From positions 82,019,819-82,083,818 of the forward strand of contig CM065295.1 of the NCBI GenBank assembly GCA_032871835.1: 64,000 nucleotides of DNA, written 5' to 3'. How positions within the stretch are numbered: the first letter of the stretch is position 1; each line of letters starts with the position of its first letter. The position numbers and the translations under genes are program-made. This DNA comes from Dipteronia dyeriana (Eukaryota > Streptophyta > Magnoliopsida > Sapindales > Sapindaceae). The notes beneath the pieces were generated by a model. It did not search any database. It was not told the origin of the DNA and worked only from the letters and a program-made list of their open reading frames with translations. This document shows positions 10,962 through 22,264 of the stretch, one piece after another.

Positions 10962-13900
10962 CTATATAGTTGTTCTCTCCGAAGACGAGATACTGTGTGA
11001 AGCCCTCGGGCGGCCTGCTTGTCTCCTAGAGCTTGGATTCAAAATAGCTCTCTCAGCGATGTCAGATGGCACAATCCAAGTTGAAGAATATCCAACCGGC
11101 ATAATAGGAACCGAGTACGCATCAATAAGTGTTTGTCGCTTGTAGTAGTCCGCACTGAGGGATGTGAAATCCATGTTTCGGTCCCTGTAAAAACATTGAA
11201 AATGATAAGATTCACGTTTAAGTAATATTCACCGTAGACAAAATTGTATGATGTACCTTGCGGCAGCGAGAGCGTGAGAATATGGAAGAAGGTCCATTTG
11301 GAATTTGTTACATGTGCAGGTCTTCTGGGCTAAGTCAACGGTCCACTGTTTTCCAGCCCGCTTCATCGAGAATATGTTCCAGTCAACTGGATTAACGGTC
11401 ATAAAATTGCATTTATCAACACTTTTTAGAATCACAAGATGTGTTGCGTCTGTCAACTGATGACGCATGGATTGTGCAGCCATATGACGACCGTGAAACC
11501 AACGTAGTAGCATATTCCTAATGAACTCTGCCAAAGTCAACATAGGTAATTGTCGTGTAAATTTTAGGCATGAGTTTATACATTCTGTAGCATTTGTTGT
11601 CATGACCCTATAACTTTTGTTGGGGCAGTGTACACAGGACCACTTGTATGGACCGACATCAATTACATATTCATATGCATTCGGGTGCATGTTTCGTAAC
11701 TCTTCCATGTACCGGTTATATTGCAACTCGGTGTATGCTCGGGCTGCTTTGTCCATTATTGCGGCAACTTCCTTTCTATGATATCGCTTCTTAATATTTC
11801 CATAAAAGTGTCAGCAACATATGGTATGGGTGGCATAAGGGAACACTTTAGAAATCCCTGCTTCAATGTTTACATGTCGATCAGAAATGAAAACCAAATC
11901 ATCTATATGGACAAGGGAACCTTTCAAGCAATCCAAAAACCACTCCAATGATAGGTTGTTTTTCGAGTCACCGTACCCAAAAGCAATTGGATAAACTTGT
12001 TCATTCCCATCTTGCGCAGTTGCAACAAACATTGTGCCCCTGAATCTACCCTTTAAATGGGTACCATCAACGGTAATAACTGGACGCATACACCTCTGGA
12101 ATCCTCTGAGTGAGGCACCCAACGACATGAAAAAGTATAGGAATTTACCATTTTTGTCGCACTGTTAGTCAGTAATCGTTCCGAAATTTTGTTGTTCCAA
12201 CACGTAACCGAATGATGGCAGCAGTTGGAAGCTTTCCTCATGCGTTTCGTAGGTCAGTGACAATGCATAATCAAGGGCTTGATGTGCCTTACTGTATATT
12301 ATTTGGATGTCATACATTGTTTTCATGTCGGCGATTACGTCTTTTGGACGTATTAGTCGACCATCCTGTTGCTGCAATCTAGGTGCAACCAATTCTCTAA
12401 TTATGATTGCACTAGCTTATCGATGGCGACGGTGAATCTCCTCCAACGGACAAATGTGTTCGTTGATAATACTTCTAATTGAAAGTATGTCACTTCATCT
12501 CTCCTAACCGCTCTTAACTTCCACGTACAGTTGTCCATAAAAAAAACATATGTAATGTTGTCTTATTCGACCTTTTCACCGTCCACTTGAAGTTGTGCCG
12601 CATTGCAAAATGCTCAGCCAATCTCTTCAAATCCTTTTTAGTAGGAAAAAATTGACCTTTATATATCATGTTGGTAGGTTCATCTTCTACCAAGTTCCTG
12701 CTTTCACCCATACCAAACGAGTATGATTCTGCTCCTGGAATAACCCACGTTCTGGCATTCTTAGAATCAGCTGGAGTTATATCAGGTCGGACCTCAGATG
12801 TCCCAGCTATATTTACTGCAGTGGAATTACATCTGTGTACACATCTTGCACGTCTTTCCGTTTCGAACGATTCTTAATCTTCCTCATTGTTCGCTACATT
12901 ATGTACCAGATGCAAATTTGGCTTATTAGCCACGTCATGGATTGGTAAGTTATGAGGTTCATTGTTCCACTCATTGTTCATGTCATTGTTCATGTCATTG
13001 TATTGGTGGTTGTACTGCCTAGCATTCATTTCAATTTGACAACCGAAATCATCGTCCAATTGAGTTCCAACTATATCACCATGGTCGGCTACTTCCGGTG
13101 GGATACCACATAGGTTTTCCCTACCGTCAATCCCACTTCTTTCTGTAAACAACTGGTTGCTTCCGTCTGAAGATCAAAAATATTGGGTGTTATCATGAGG
13201 AAGGATTTCTTTACCGATGACACCTCCTGCAGCCCTTTCAATTAAACTGACACATACTTTAGGGATCACCCTATCTTCCTCTAGCATAAACAAAACATCG
13301 TCATCATTTCTTATAAATGTACAACATATCGTCTCGGGAACGATTGATATAGATTGTAGATTAGCAATGTATTTGTTCATATCGTACTTCACAACGGTTT
13401 GTAGGATTGACACCAGCTCTTCGTAAGTCATATTTCTGGACACATAAATTCCTTGGTTATCGGAATCAAGAAACCTCTGACTTCCATCAGGTAATTGCTC
13501 TCATCGACCGTTGTAAGTAGGGGTGGGCACGATTCATCGAACCGAACCAAATCGACCCGAACCAAATCGACCCGAACCGAGTCGAAATATAGTGTTTGGC
13601 AATTTGGTTCAATTCGGTTCGAATCGAATGAACCGGATAGAAAATGGGTCGTTTTCGATTCTGCCCCTTCTAAAACCGAACCGACATTTAAATACCAAAA
13701 AAAACCTAATTTCCCTTCTCTCATTGCTCATTCTTTGTTTTCTTTCATACCGCCGCACACGACCTCACTTTTTTTTCTTTGATTCTCTCATACAACCTCT
13801 GAACCTCACACGATCCTAGATTTGTCTCTCACACGACCTCTAGCTCTTTTCCTCGGCTCCATTGCACATGTCTCCCTTTCGATGCTCTGTGCCTCCGGCC

Positions 13901-15314
13901 CTCCACTGCTCTGTGTCACTTTGTCAGTCACCATTGTCAAGGTTTTCTTCTTCTTCTTCTTCTTCCTGTTATTTTGTTTTGATTTCGTTATTTTTTTACT
14001 TTTATCAGTTAATGGGTGTTTGATGTTTGTTCTAGCTTGTGATTTAGTATTGTGATTTGTGAAACAGAGATGGGGTTATACACTTATACATACATATTGT
14101 GATTTATGTTACTTTTTCTTGACTGCTTTCTGGCTTCGTGTTTCTGGAGATTTTCATCTTTCACTTCACTCAAATGTCTTGCTGTTACTGATAAATCAAA
14201 GATAGGAAAAGGACAGAAGAGTGTGTTTTAGGTTTGTGTCAAATGTCAATTAACCAAGAAGGTAAAAGCAATCTAGAAGGAATCGGATGATTAAAGGAGT
14301 TTTTGAGGCTCAGCTTTTAGAGTATGTAAATAGATATTAGTCACCATTAGGGTGACAATAAAGGGGAGTATGGGACAATGTTGGATATATCAATATAAAT
14401 ACTATTAACCATATAAAAAAGGTAATTACATCATATTAGTCATTGCATGTAATGGTTATCTACACCTTTAAATGTTTAAAATGATGGCAAGTTTTGAACA
14501 GTCATGTAAGTTTTAAACTTGTTCATTCTTCATGTGTATGGTTATCTGTACCTCCAAATGCATGTATTGACAGCAAGTCTTTTAGAGATAGGGTTATACA
14601 CTTATACATACATATTGTGTTGTGTTGGGTTGGGTTTTCGTTTTGGACAAAAATCAGGGGCCCTTTGGTTCTGGTTTCCAGATTTCCAGATTTATCGGTT
14701 GATAGATAGACTAGTGAGATTGAGGGAGATGATATGGGTTTGGACCGTTTGGTGAGGTTGATGATTCTGGATCAAGAGAGGTGAGGGAGATTCAGAGAAA
14801 AAAAAAACAGGGCTGGTAGCCTGGTGATTGGTGAAGAAGATGATAATGTGACCCAGCTGACCAGCTCTGTTTTTGTTTTGTTTATTTATTTTTTGATTGA
14901 ATAATATCAATCTTTGGTGGATGAGTAACATGGATTATTTTTCGAGTAATAGGGGATCCTGCCCTCTATATGTATATATAGATTGTATAGATATCTTACT
15001 GTATATGACGTTTTATGATGTTTTGTTTCCCTTTGATCAAGTCCAATTTATATAATATAAAATGATGCAATTGCTTATGAAATATTAAAATACATGTACG
15101 AATTGTTAACCTTTAGAGTTTTTAAGTGTAAGATAGTTATTATATGTATTGGTAACTATGATATACAAGCTGACAATACAAGTTGTCAATGCATGTGCGA
15201 ATTTATTGTTTTCTTGCCTTTTTATTTATTTGGAGTGTCAATACATAGTTTTATTATTTACTTGGATTTTAAAGGATGGAGATCGACCCGCGAACCTATT
15301 CATCAGAGGAGAAT

Positions 15315-17387
15315 TTAGGTTCGTAATCTGATGATGAATTAGAGGATTCTAGCTCCATTGCAAAAGAAAAGAGTGGAAAAGAGGGTGTACGGGTAGGCGG
15401 TAGGAAAGGTAAAAAAAAATCTAATTGTTGGTTGCATTTTGAGGAATACCAAACTAAAGTTGGAAATAATAGAGCTAGGTGCAAACATTGTGGTGATACG
15501 TATGCATGTGGTTCGGGTTCCAATGGAACGACAAACATGAATACGCATATTCGTAAAAGGTGTAAAAAATATCGGTCACCCGTTACTGATTCAAAACAAA
15601 CATTTTTGGTTAAACAACCAAATGTGGAGGGTGCCGGTAGTACCTTAGGTACCTCTAGATTTAATGCCGAATAATGTAGAAGAGCATTGACAGAGATGTT
15701 AATTCTGGATGAATTGCCTTTTAGATTTGTTGAGAATCGAGGATTCAGCAAGTTTTGTTTTATGATGAATCCTAGATTTGATGTTCCATCTAGGAGAACG
15801 ATTGTTAGAGATCTCTATAAGTTATATGTTGAAGAGAGAATGAAGTTGAAGAAGTACTTTAAATCTAATCAAGTAAGAGTTTGTCTAACCACTGACACAT
15901 GGACATCGATCCAAAATATAAACTATATGGTTGTGACGGCTCATTTTATTGACTATGATTGGTGTTTGTAAAAGAGGATCTTGAGTTTTAGTCAAATAAC
16001 TGGTCATACCGGGGATTCAATTGGAAGGTGTATTGAGAAAGTTTTACTGGAATGGGGTATTGATAAAATATTCACAATAACAGTGGATAATGCATATGCA
16101 AATGCAAATGCCATTGGTTATATGAATAGAAAATTGAATAGTTTGCGTGAGGATGGAACAATTTTGGGGGGTAAGTACATGCATTTACAATGTTGTGCAC
16201 GCATCCTAAATTTAATAGTGAGTGATCATGAATCTGTTGTAGCCATTCGCAATGCGGTCAAATATGTGAAATCTTCTCCTAGTAGACTAGATAGATTTAA
16301 AAGATCCGTTGAGCATGAGAAGTTAGGGAATAATGGTTTAGTGGTGTTAGATGTTCCAACAAGGTGGAATTCTACTTACTTGATGTTGGAAAGTGCGGTA
16401 AAACTTAGAAAAACATTTGAGCGAATGGAAGAGGAAGATGGTCACTATGTCAACTACTTCAAGGAGAGATAATGAGAAGAAACGGATTGGTCCACCTCTG
16501 TTAAATGATTGGGAGAATGCCAAGGTATTTATTCGTTTTTTATCCACTTTTTACAATATTACCTTGGATTTTAGTGCTTCATTGCATGTGACATCTAATA
16601 TTTATTTTAAGAGTCGGTGCACTATTTTTAATCAATTAACATCTTTGAGCACTGAGAGGGATCCACTTGTGAGTAGAATGATAGTGAGTATGAAACAAAA
16701 ATTTGACAAGTATTGGAAAGGTTTGGATAAAACCAACAACTTGTTGATCATTGCGGTTGTTCTTAACCCAAGGTACAAATTTGGTTATGTGAAGTGGCGT
16801 CTTGATGCATTTTATGGTGTAACACAATATTATTCGATGCTTTCTAGTTTGAAAGAAGTGTTGGTGGAGTTGTATGAGTATATGGTAGTGTGAATGTAAG
16901 GTCAAATGATGACGTGTCCTCTTTTGGGAGTGGTGTGCCTGAAACTTTTTATGAAAAAGAGAAGTTTAAAGAAGATAGTTTATGGGGCCAAAAACAACAA
17001 GAGGAAGATGTTAGTATGGGGAAAAGTGAGGTGGAGTTGTATTTGTTGGAGGCTTGTGAGAAACTAAATGATAAGTTTGATCTTTTGGCTTGGTGGAAGA
17101 ATTGTTTAGTCAAATTTACTATTTTGTCAATGATTGCAAGAGACATTTTCTCAATACCAATTTCAACTGTGGCTTATGAGTCTGCATTTAGCACAGAAGG
17201 ATGTATACTTGATCCATTTAGGAGTTCATTGACTCCTAAAATAGTTGAGGGATTAATTTTGACTGGAAATTGGTTGTTGGCATCTTGTCCTATTGCTGAA
17301 TCATGTGTTACAGAAGAGCATGCTAAAGATGATGATACATCCATTCAGTTGTTAGAATATTATACCAATGTTGAAACCGGTAAGTAA
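15315..17387 (+). pseudogene. hAT transposase (BED finger to hATC dimerisation domain)
   Basis: The frame opens with an acidic SDDELEDSSS stretch after an in-frame TAA. A BED-type zinc finger follows (RCKHCGDTYACG with NTHIRKRC, about 15,475-15,570). The RNase H-like core has TTDTWTS (about 15,890) and TVDNAYA (about 16,085). The hATC region is near the end (LAWWKNC, VAYESAFSTEGCILDPFRSS, about 17,085-17,240). Internal stops are at about 15,672 and 15,969. Frameshifts are near 16,460 and 16,885. Length and domain order fit a complete, decayed Ac/Tag-type transposase. It cannot make a full protein. Confidence 0.93.
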
Positions 17388-17414
17388 TCATAATAAATTA
17401 TCATGTTTGTTGTT

Positions 17415-17442
17415 TTTAGGGTTTAGGGTTTAGGGTTTAGGG
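17415..17442 (+). repeat. Four telomere-type TTTAGGG units
   Basis: Four perfect TTTAGGG heptamers stand 28 bp after the transposase stop codon, inside the hAT element. They match the plant telomere repeat. Confidence 0.95.
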
Positions 17443-18119
17443 TTTACATGAGGATTGAGAAGAAATGATGGTAAGAATTTAATTTGGTATTTTCTTGTTT
17501 AGTTTTGCATTTCCTCTATTTATAATTATGTGTTTTGTTTCTGAGGTAATTTATTTTCCTTTTGTACAGCCTTATAGGTGAAGATTTAAAGTGGAAGAAA
17601 GACATGATGACATTTTAATTATTTTGTTATGTTTTATTATATTATGGATTGTAATTTAAGTTTAATTTTATTATGGATTGTATGTTGAATTATTTATGTG
17701 TGATCTTATTTTATTTTGGATTGCATTTTGAACTTCTATTAATCTATCATTTCTATGTAATTGAAGTTATATACTTATATGGACTGAATTTGGTAGAATG
17801 ATAGCTATTGAGCAGGTACTTGTGTTTGATTTGGATTAAATTTGATTAGATAAACAATAATGTGGTATATTTAGTCTATTTAGATGTGTTTTGAATGTAA
17901 TAGATTGTTAAAAAAACAGTCCAAAATCTGAAAGACCAATGAGCCCAATAGGTCCAAAACCGAATTGAAAAGAACCGAACCGAACCGAACCGAACCGCGC
18001 CCACCCCTAGTTGTAAGATATGACTAATCTAACCCGATCCATTGTCCTGTGAAAATTATCATCACAAACAATTATTAATAAATAAAAAAAAATAATTTTA
18101 CAATTACTAAGAATTACAA

Positions 18120-18760
18120 AAAATTCTCAACTGTAAGGGATCGACAACATGTTCTTTGGAATCGAGCTTTTTTTGTAATTGATAGAGAACATTTACAAAC
18201 GGATCGAGCTTTTTGGAAAGGGATCCATAACATTTTCTAAGTGATCGAGCTTTTTTCAAATGGATATAGTACTTTTTATAAGGGATCGATAACTTTTTCA
18301 AGAGTTCGAGAATATTTTACAATGGATCGAGAACTTTTATAACGTTTCGATTCGAGAACTTTTATAAGGAATATTTGTCAAATTATCGAGAACTTTTTAT
18401 AACGGTTCGAGAACTTTTAACATGGGAATGAGAACTTTTTCTAAGGGATCGAGAATATTTTTAACGGTTCGAGAAATTTTTTAAGGGATCGAAAATATTT
18501 GTCAAATTATCGAGAAATTTTATCAAGGGATCAAGAAATTTTATCAAGGGATCATGAACTTTTATCAAGGGATCAATAACATTTTCTAAGGGACCGAGAA
18601 CTTTTTCTAAGGGACTGGAAACTTTTTTAAGGGATCGAGATTATTTGTCAAATTATCGAGAACTTTTATAACGGTTCGAGAACTTTTGTCTAGGGATCGA
18701 GAAATTTTCCTAAGGGATCGAGCATTTTTTTGTCGAGCATTTTTTTCAAATAATCGGGCT
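18120..18760 (+). repeat. Right GATCGAGAA motif array
   Basis: I count about 12 TCGAGA and several TCGAGC copies, typically as 'aagggatcgagaactttt' or 'aaattatcgagaa'. The motif is on the plus strand, the same orientation as the left array. It is therefore a direct, not inverted, arrangement and is antisense to the transposase gene. The array lies within the predicted transposase leader intron (18,999-18,047). Confidence 0.88.
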
Positions 18761-19238
18761 TTTTTCAAACTAAACAAAAGCTCGTTCCAATATAAAATAA
18801 GTTCGATTCATCTTTAAATATTCTCGATCACACAAAAAAAAAGCACGGATGTTTTCAATTTTCATACATTCCAGTGCATAATATGAAATGGATACATTGT
18901 TATCGAGGAATGGATACATTGTTAACCCACACAGAAATGAATACAAAATATCTTAAATGCATAAAAGAAATTTAAGTGAAGATCATAAATATTTGTTACC
19001 TTCTAGTGTAGAATCTGGAGAGAAACAACTTTTGTAGAGAGAGTCAAGTTTTTCAGACAACTTTTTTGGGGAGATACCAACAAGTTCATAAAGTTTCTTT
19101 TTAAAAATTAAAGTTTAGGTGCAATTTGGGTAGTTCGCCATAATAGGTGCCTTTTAAACTTAAGTTATTAAGAGAGTGACATCATCACAACACACGTTAA
19201 AAAATGTGACATATCTCACCATTTCCACTAGTTTTAAA

Positions 19239-19745
19239 TTGTACATTTTACCCCATAAAAAATAATAACATAAAAATTATCAACAAACCGAATGAGCAAT
19301 GACCTTAAAGTTTCTCAAAATTTCTCAGAAGCCAAACAGAGTTGCCATCGTTCATTCTCTTCGAGCACATCGTCCTCCTTCCATCGAGTCATTGTGATTC
19401 ACTGGCTTTTGTCGTGCCATCAATTCCCTCACCATGCTTACATATTTGAGAAAGGTTAGGGTATAAGAGTTATATATAGTTTTCTTATAGATTTGAGAGG
19501 TTATGGATCTAGGAGACTTTGGGAGAGGTTAGATATTTAGGAGATTTTGACATCTCTGGTTTATGAGTCGATGAGAGAGGTCATAGATTTTTGGGTATTG
19601 TGATATTATGCATAATTTTAATTCTTGACAAGGGCAATAGTGTCTCAAACGAGTTACTTTTGTAAAAAATTCAAAAGCAGTTTATGTTGGAACTTGACCC
19701 TTCAAATTGATTAATTCAAACCCTAAACTTCAGGCTTTAAGATTG
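19239..19745. other. Non-coding sequence right of the MULE
   Basis: The first 16 bp ('ttgtacattttacccc') continue the duplicated host segment. The rest resembles nothing else in the window and shows no supported gene. Confidence 0.5.
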
Positions 19746-19755
19746 TCTATATATA
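19746..19755 (+). promoter_or_regulatory. Possible TATA box for the small gene at 20,171
   Basis: The sequence tctatatata lies about 420 bp upstream of the ATG at 20,171. The long leader could contain an intron. This is suggestive only. Confidence 0.35.
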
Positions 19756-20170
19756 CTTGTCCCCCACCTCACATGCACCAAACCCCACTATAACTTTTAT
19801 CTATTTTTCTCCAAGATTTTTTTTCTCTCCATCCCAAAACCATTTTTTTAATCTCTACTAACCGGGTTTAGTTTCCCTACCAGTTCTATAACTAAGTTTA
19901 GTTTTCAGACGAGTTCATATCATAGGGCATCATAATCTTCCAGTATATAGTTCTTTGAGCTAGGGAGAAGTTTAATTTGTTTTGTCTTTTATAAATATTT
20001 TCTCTTTTATCTCAAAAATATTTTTTAAATTCATGTGAGTATAGTTTTAGGGCGGTTCTGAGTTCATATAAGCAGAGGATCCTGATCGTAGCATCTTTTC
20101 CGTAGAGGTAGTTTGCTTCGTATCAATCATGGGAATTTACATATAGAGATTCAGAAAGAGCAAAGAGAAC

Positions 20171-21524
20171 ATGATGAAAATGAAGGAGGAACAACAATAT
20201 GGAGATCAAACAATAAATAAATTAGGGTTTGTGAAGGAGTTGAGTCGTGGTGATGAACTTGTTAAAGGATGTGTGAAAGTGAAGATAGTTTTGACAAGAG
20301 AAGAGTTGAAGTGGCTGATGTTTTGGATGAAGAACAATCAAGGGAAGTGTTAATAGGGAAATTTGGTCAGGGATCAAAGAGAAATTTTCCACCAATAATC
20401 GGCAATCATGAAATCCGAAAAGACCGTAAACCCACCCCGCAGGAGCAGGGAAGGCCGGTTCGGCTTCAAAGCTACTAGAAGACAAGCCAGGCGAGACCGG
20501 AATGAGCCCCCACAAGAGTACTGGAACCCGTGCTTCTCCAGGCCATATATCGGGGAACCTCGGCTCTGAGGTCGAGTTCCACAACCGCCCCGTAAATGAC
20601 AGGGGAAGTCTCCAAGCTTAAGAGACATTCGAAAGAAGCCCGCCAACCTCTCCGGAAGCCCGCTATCCTTACTAGACATAAAAGAAGAATCACGCATAAA
20701 TCTACACTACCTCAGCTACCTCTCAGGAGGGTCTACAAGAGCACCTCAAGCCCCCAAGGGTCAGGGAAAATCCATCTTAAACTTCTAAGAGTAGAGCCAC
20801 AACAGGGATCTACCTCACTCTGCGGGGCAACAGACAGCTGGTAGGGTGACCTCTATGAAGATTCATGGTGCGGGTGCACAGAGGATCGTCTCCACGTAAT
20901 ATTTACATGCACGTCAAGAGTTTGATTCAAATAAGGATTAAACTTATCTCCGTCAACGCTATCATAAAATCCCGTAGCGTTTCAAATTCAAATGACGAAT
21001 CCCGCCCGATAAGAAGGGAACGGGTTCATGGGATCACGGTGAAATATTTGCAAATCAAAAACCTACTTGGATGATATAAATATGTGAAGCCAAGCATGGT
21101 GAAAGGAAACCGAGAAAAAGAAAAGAGAGAGAACATCCAACATAGATCGATCGACATACTAAGATAGATAACAACATATTTACATAGAGGATGAGAGCCT
21201 AAATTCTGGATTCAGAACACAGTCACCTTCATCTCTACTATTCGACAGGCATCAAATTACCACCACCCTAAAACTCCGAGAGATTGTGAGCAAGCAAGAG
21301 AGTGATTTGTATCTTAAATTGATATATAAATAATAGAGCTCCCATTTACTGTTATTACTATTCGTCTCTCCCATAAACAGGTCGGGAGACCCCGGCCACC
21401 GCTTTCGTGGTAGTGGTCTCGAGGGTGTTAACAGACATTTCTCATCTCGAGCAATTTTCCCGTCAACAGGAAGAAATTGGAAGAGATTTTGGGAGAGATT
21501 GAGATAGGGAGATGTTTACAATAA
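20171..21524 (+). pseudogene. Third small-protein family member, split by a solo LTR
   Basis: Codons run from ATG 20,171 to AAG ending 20,347 (59 codons). They contain the core VKVKIVLTREELKWLM, which aligns with RVKVVMTKQEAARLL of the genes at 3358 and 27,346. A solo LTR with a GGAAG target duplication interrupts it. Removing the LTR and one target copy, the frame resumes at 21,474 and runs 16 codons (KLEEILGEIEIGR...) to TAA at 21,522-21,524. That gives 75 residues, and the tail matches the DVAKEI-IPMNR end of the paralogues. As it stands, the protein stops two codons into the LTR. The function is unknown. Confidence 0.8.
20348..21468 (+). mobile_element. 1.1-kb solo LTR, Gypsy-like, in a host exon
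   Basis: It starts TGTTAATAGGG and ends CCCGTCAACA, with the perfect 5-bp target duplication GGAAG at 20,343-20,347 and 21,469-21,473. A TATA box (gatataaata, about 21,073) marks the U3/R boundary. The first 500 bp are unusually GC-rich for the window. No internal retrotransposon sequence adjoins it, so it is a solo LTR left by LTR-LTR recombination. The plus orientation follows the TATA box and the R-U5 order. Open frames within it lack any known domain. Confidence 0.87.
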
Positions 21525-22250
21525 TACCAACTGCTACACTACGCAGAAGCGTTGTCCGATAGTCCACAAACAAACACAATAATATCAATGGAAGAAAAAA
21601 GATAAGATGGAATAAATAAACAAATCCAATCACACAGACAACACAATGTTTTTTGCATGGAAACCCAAGAACAGGGGGAAAACCACAACTGATAGGATGA
21701 CAAGAGAAAGTTCTACTATGTAGTAAATTATTACAACCACACACTCATGATTCTCTCCCTAAAAACACCACAAACCCAATTACACCCAATGTCCACTCTT
21801 TGAGATCTCTATAGTATTTGCTAATTTGCTCCATCCAATAACCTAGTTATTAGGATCAATTTACATTAGTTACATGGAGTTTAAGTCCTATAAGGAAACT
21901 ACTTTCTTTTACAGGTAAAACTTCTTGTTTCGCTCAAAGTCCTACTATTCTACGTATAAGAACTTCATATTCCATGTAAATTCGTTTTCCTTTATGCACA
22001 AGAGCTTCCCAAAAGAAAGTCTTTCTTATTTTCAAGTAACCTTCCCAGTCTGTGCAAAATACGCCATCACCACAATTTGCGACCCGTACCCATACCGCAG
22101 AAAGTCTCTAAAAACTACCACTCAAAATATCGTAGTCTACGCCGTTTGCCTATGATATGGTTCATTCCAGAATCTGATTCTTCAGTTCTTTGGTCTTCAA
22201 ACCTCCCAAAAACACAATCTCCTACTTTTAAAGGTCTTCAGAAAGTTTTC
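21525..22250 (-). other. LTR-like debris, probably minus-oriented
   Basis: The plus strand shows 'tggaaacccaagaacaggggg' at 21,658-21,678. This is the complement of the 'gttttcccc...' boxes in U5 regions of plant LTR elements. The block may begin TGTTTACAAT at 21,513, inside the end of the split gene. No matching partner end or target duplication was found. No gene is supported. Confidence 0.3.
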
Positions 22251-22264
22251 GTTTTGGTTGAATC

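Larger units (their letters stand above)
13518..18009 (+). mobile_element. 4.5-kb hAT transposon nested in the MULE transposase exon
   Basis: A perfect 8-bp target duplication GTTGTAAG flanks it (13,510-13,517 and 18,010-18,017). Terminal inverted repeats are TAGGGGTGGGC on the left and GCCCACCCCTA on the right. Subterminal CGAACC repeats follow at both ends in opposite orientation. Inside is a BED-finger/hATC transposase gene on the plus strand. The insertion lies in coding sequence of the MULE transposase, so it is younger than the MULE. Confidence 0.95.
10962..18042 (-). pseudogene. MURA-type MULE transposase, split by a nested hAT element
   Basis: The ATG is at 18,042. After removing the hAT (13,518-18,009) and one target-site copy, the frame continues into 13,509 and downward. 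Domains in order: N-terminal region (MTYEELVSIL), a MuDR-type zinc-knuckle region (about 12,711-12,500), the DDE core with Asp in TVDGTHLKGRF (about 12,070) and Asp in FISDRH (about 11,890), a SWIM finger (CTCNKF...SHALAAA, about 11,300-11,255), a 72-bp intron (11,256-11,185) and a C-terminal GRPRASHS tail. Damage: TGA stops near 13,504 and 11,811, TAA stops near 12,168 and 12,420, and two frameshifts near 12,540 and 12,480. The third SWIM cysteine is Tyr (LPYSH instead of LPCSH). A leader intron is predicted at 18,999-18,047. The gene is dead. Confidence 0.9.
5673..19228. mobile_element. 13.6-kb Mutator-like element (VANDAL/KI-MULE type)
   Basis: The 10-bp target duplication TAGTTTTAAA is at 5663-5672 and 19,229-19,238. 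Left flanking DNA matches the duplicated segment up to 5672 (compare '...tagttataaa' near 30,450). The right flank resumes with 'tacattttaccc', as in that segment. Termini are GGGTTCGAAAAAT (left) and ...CACCATTTCCAC (right), with no long inverted repeat, as in non-TIR MULEs. Cargo is a plus-strand DUF1985/Ulp1 gene on the left and a minus-strand MURA-type transposase on the right, convergent with about 350 bp between them. Dense GATCGAG motif arrays lie near each end. A 4.5-kb hAT is nested inside. Both genes carry stops and frameshifts, so the copy is not autonomous. Confidence 0.88.

Noticed and set aside
13495..13819. Open frames rich in RTESK/PNRPEP at the hAT left end
   Set aside because: They are translations of subterminal CGAACC repeats.
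20222..20844. Several open frames in GC-rich DNA, first suspected as organellar DNA insertion
   Set aside because: The GGAAG target duplication, TG...CA ends and TATA box identify the block as the U3 of a solo LTR.
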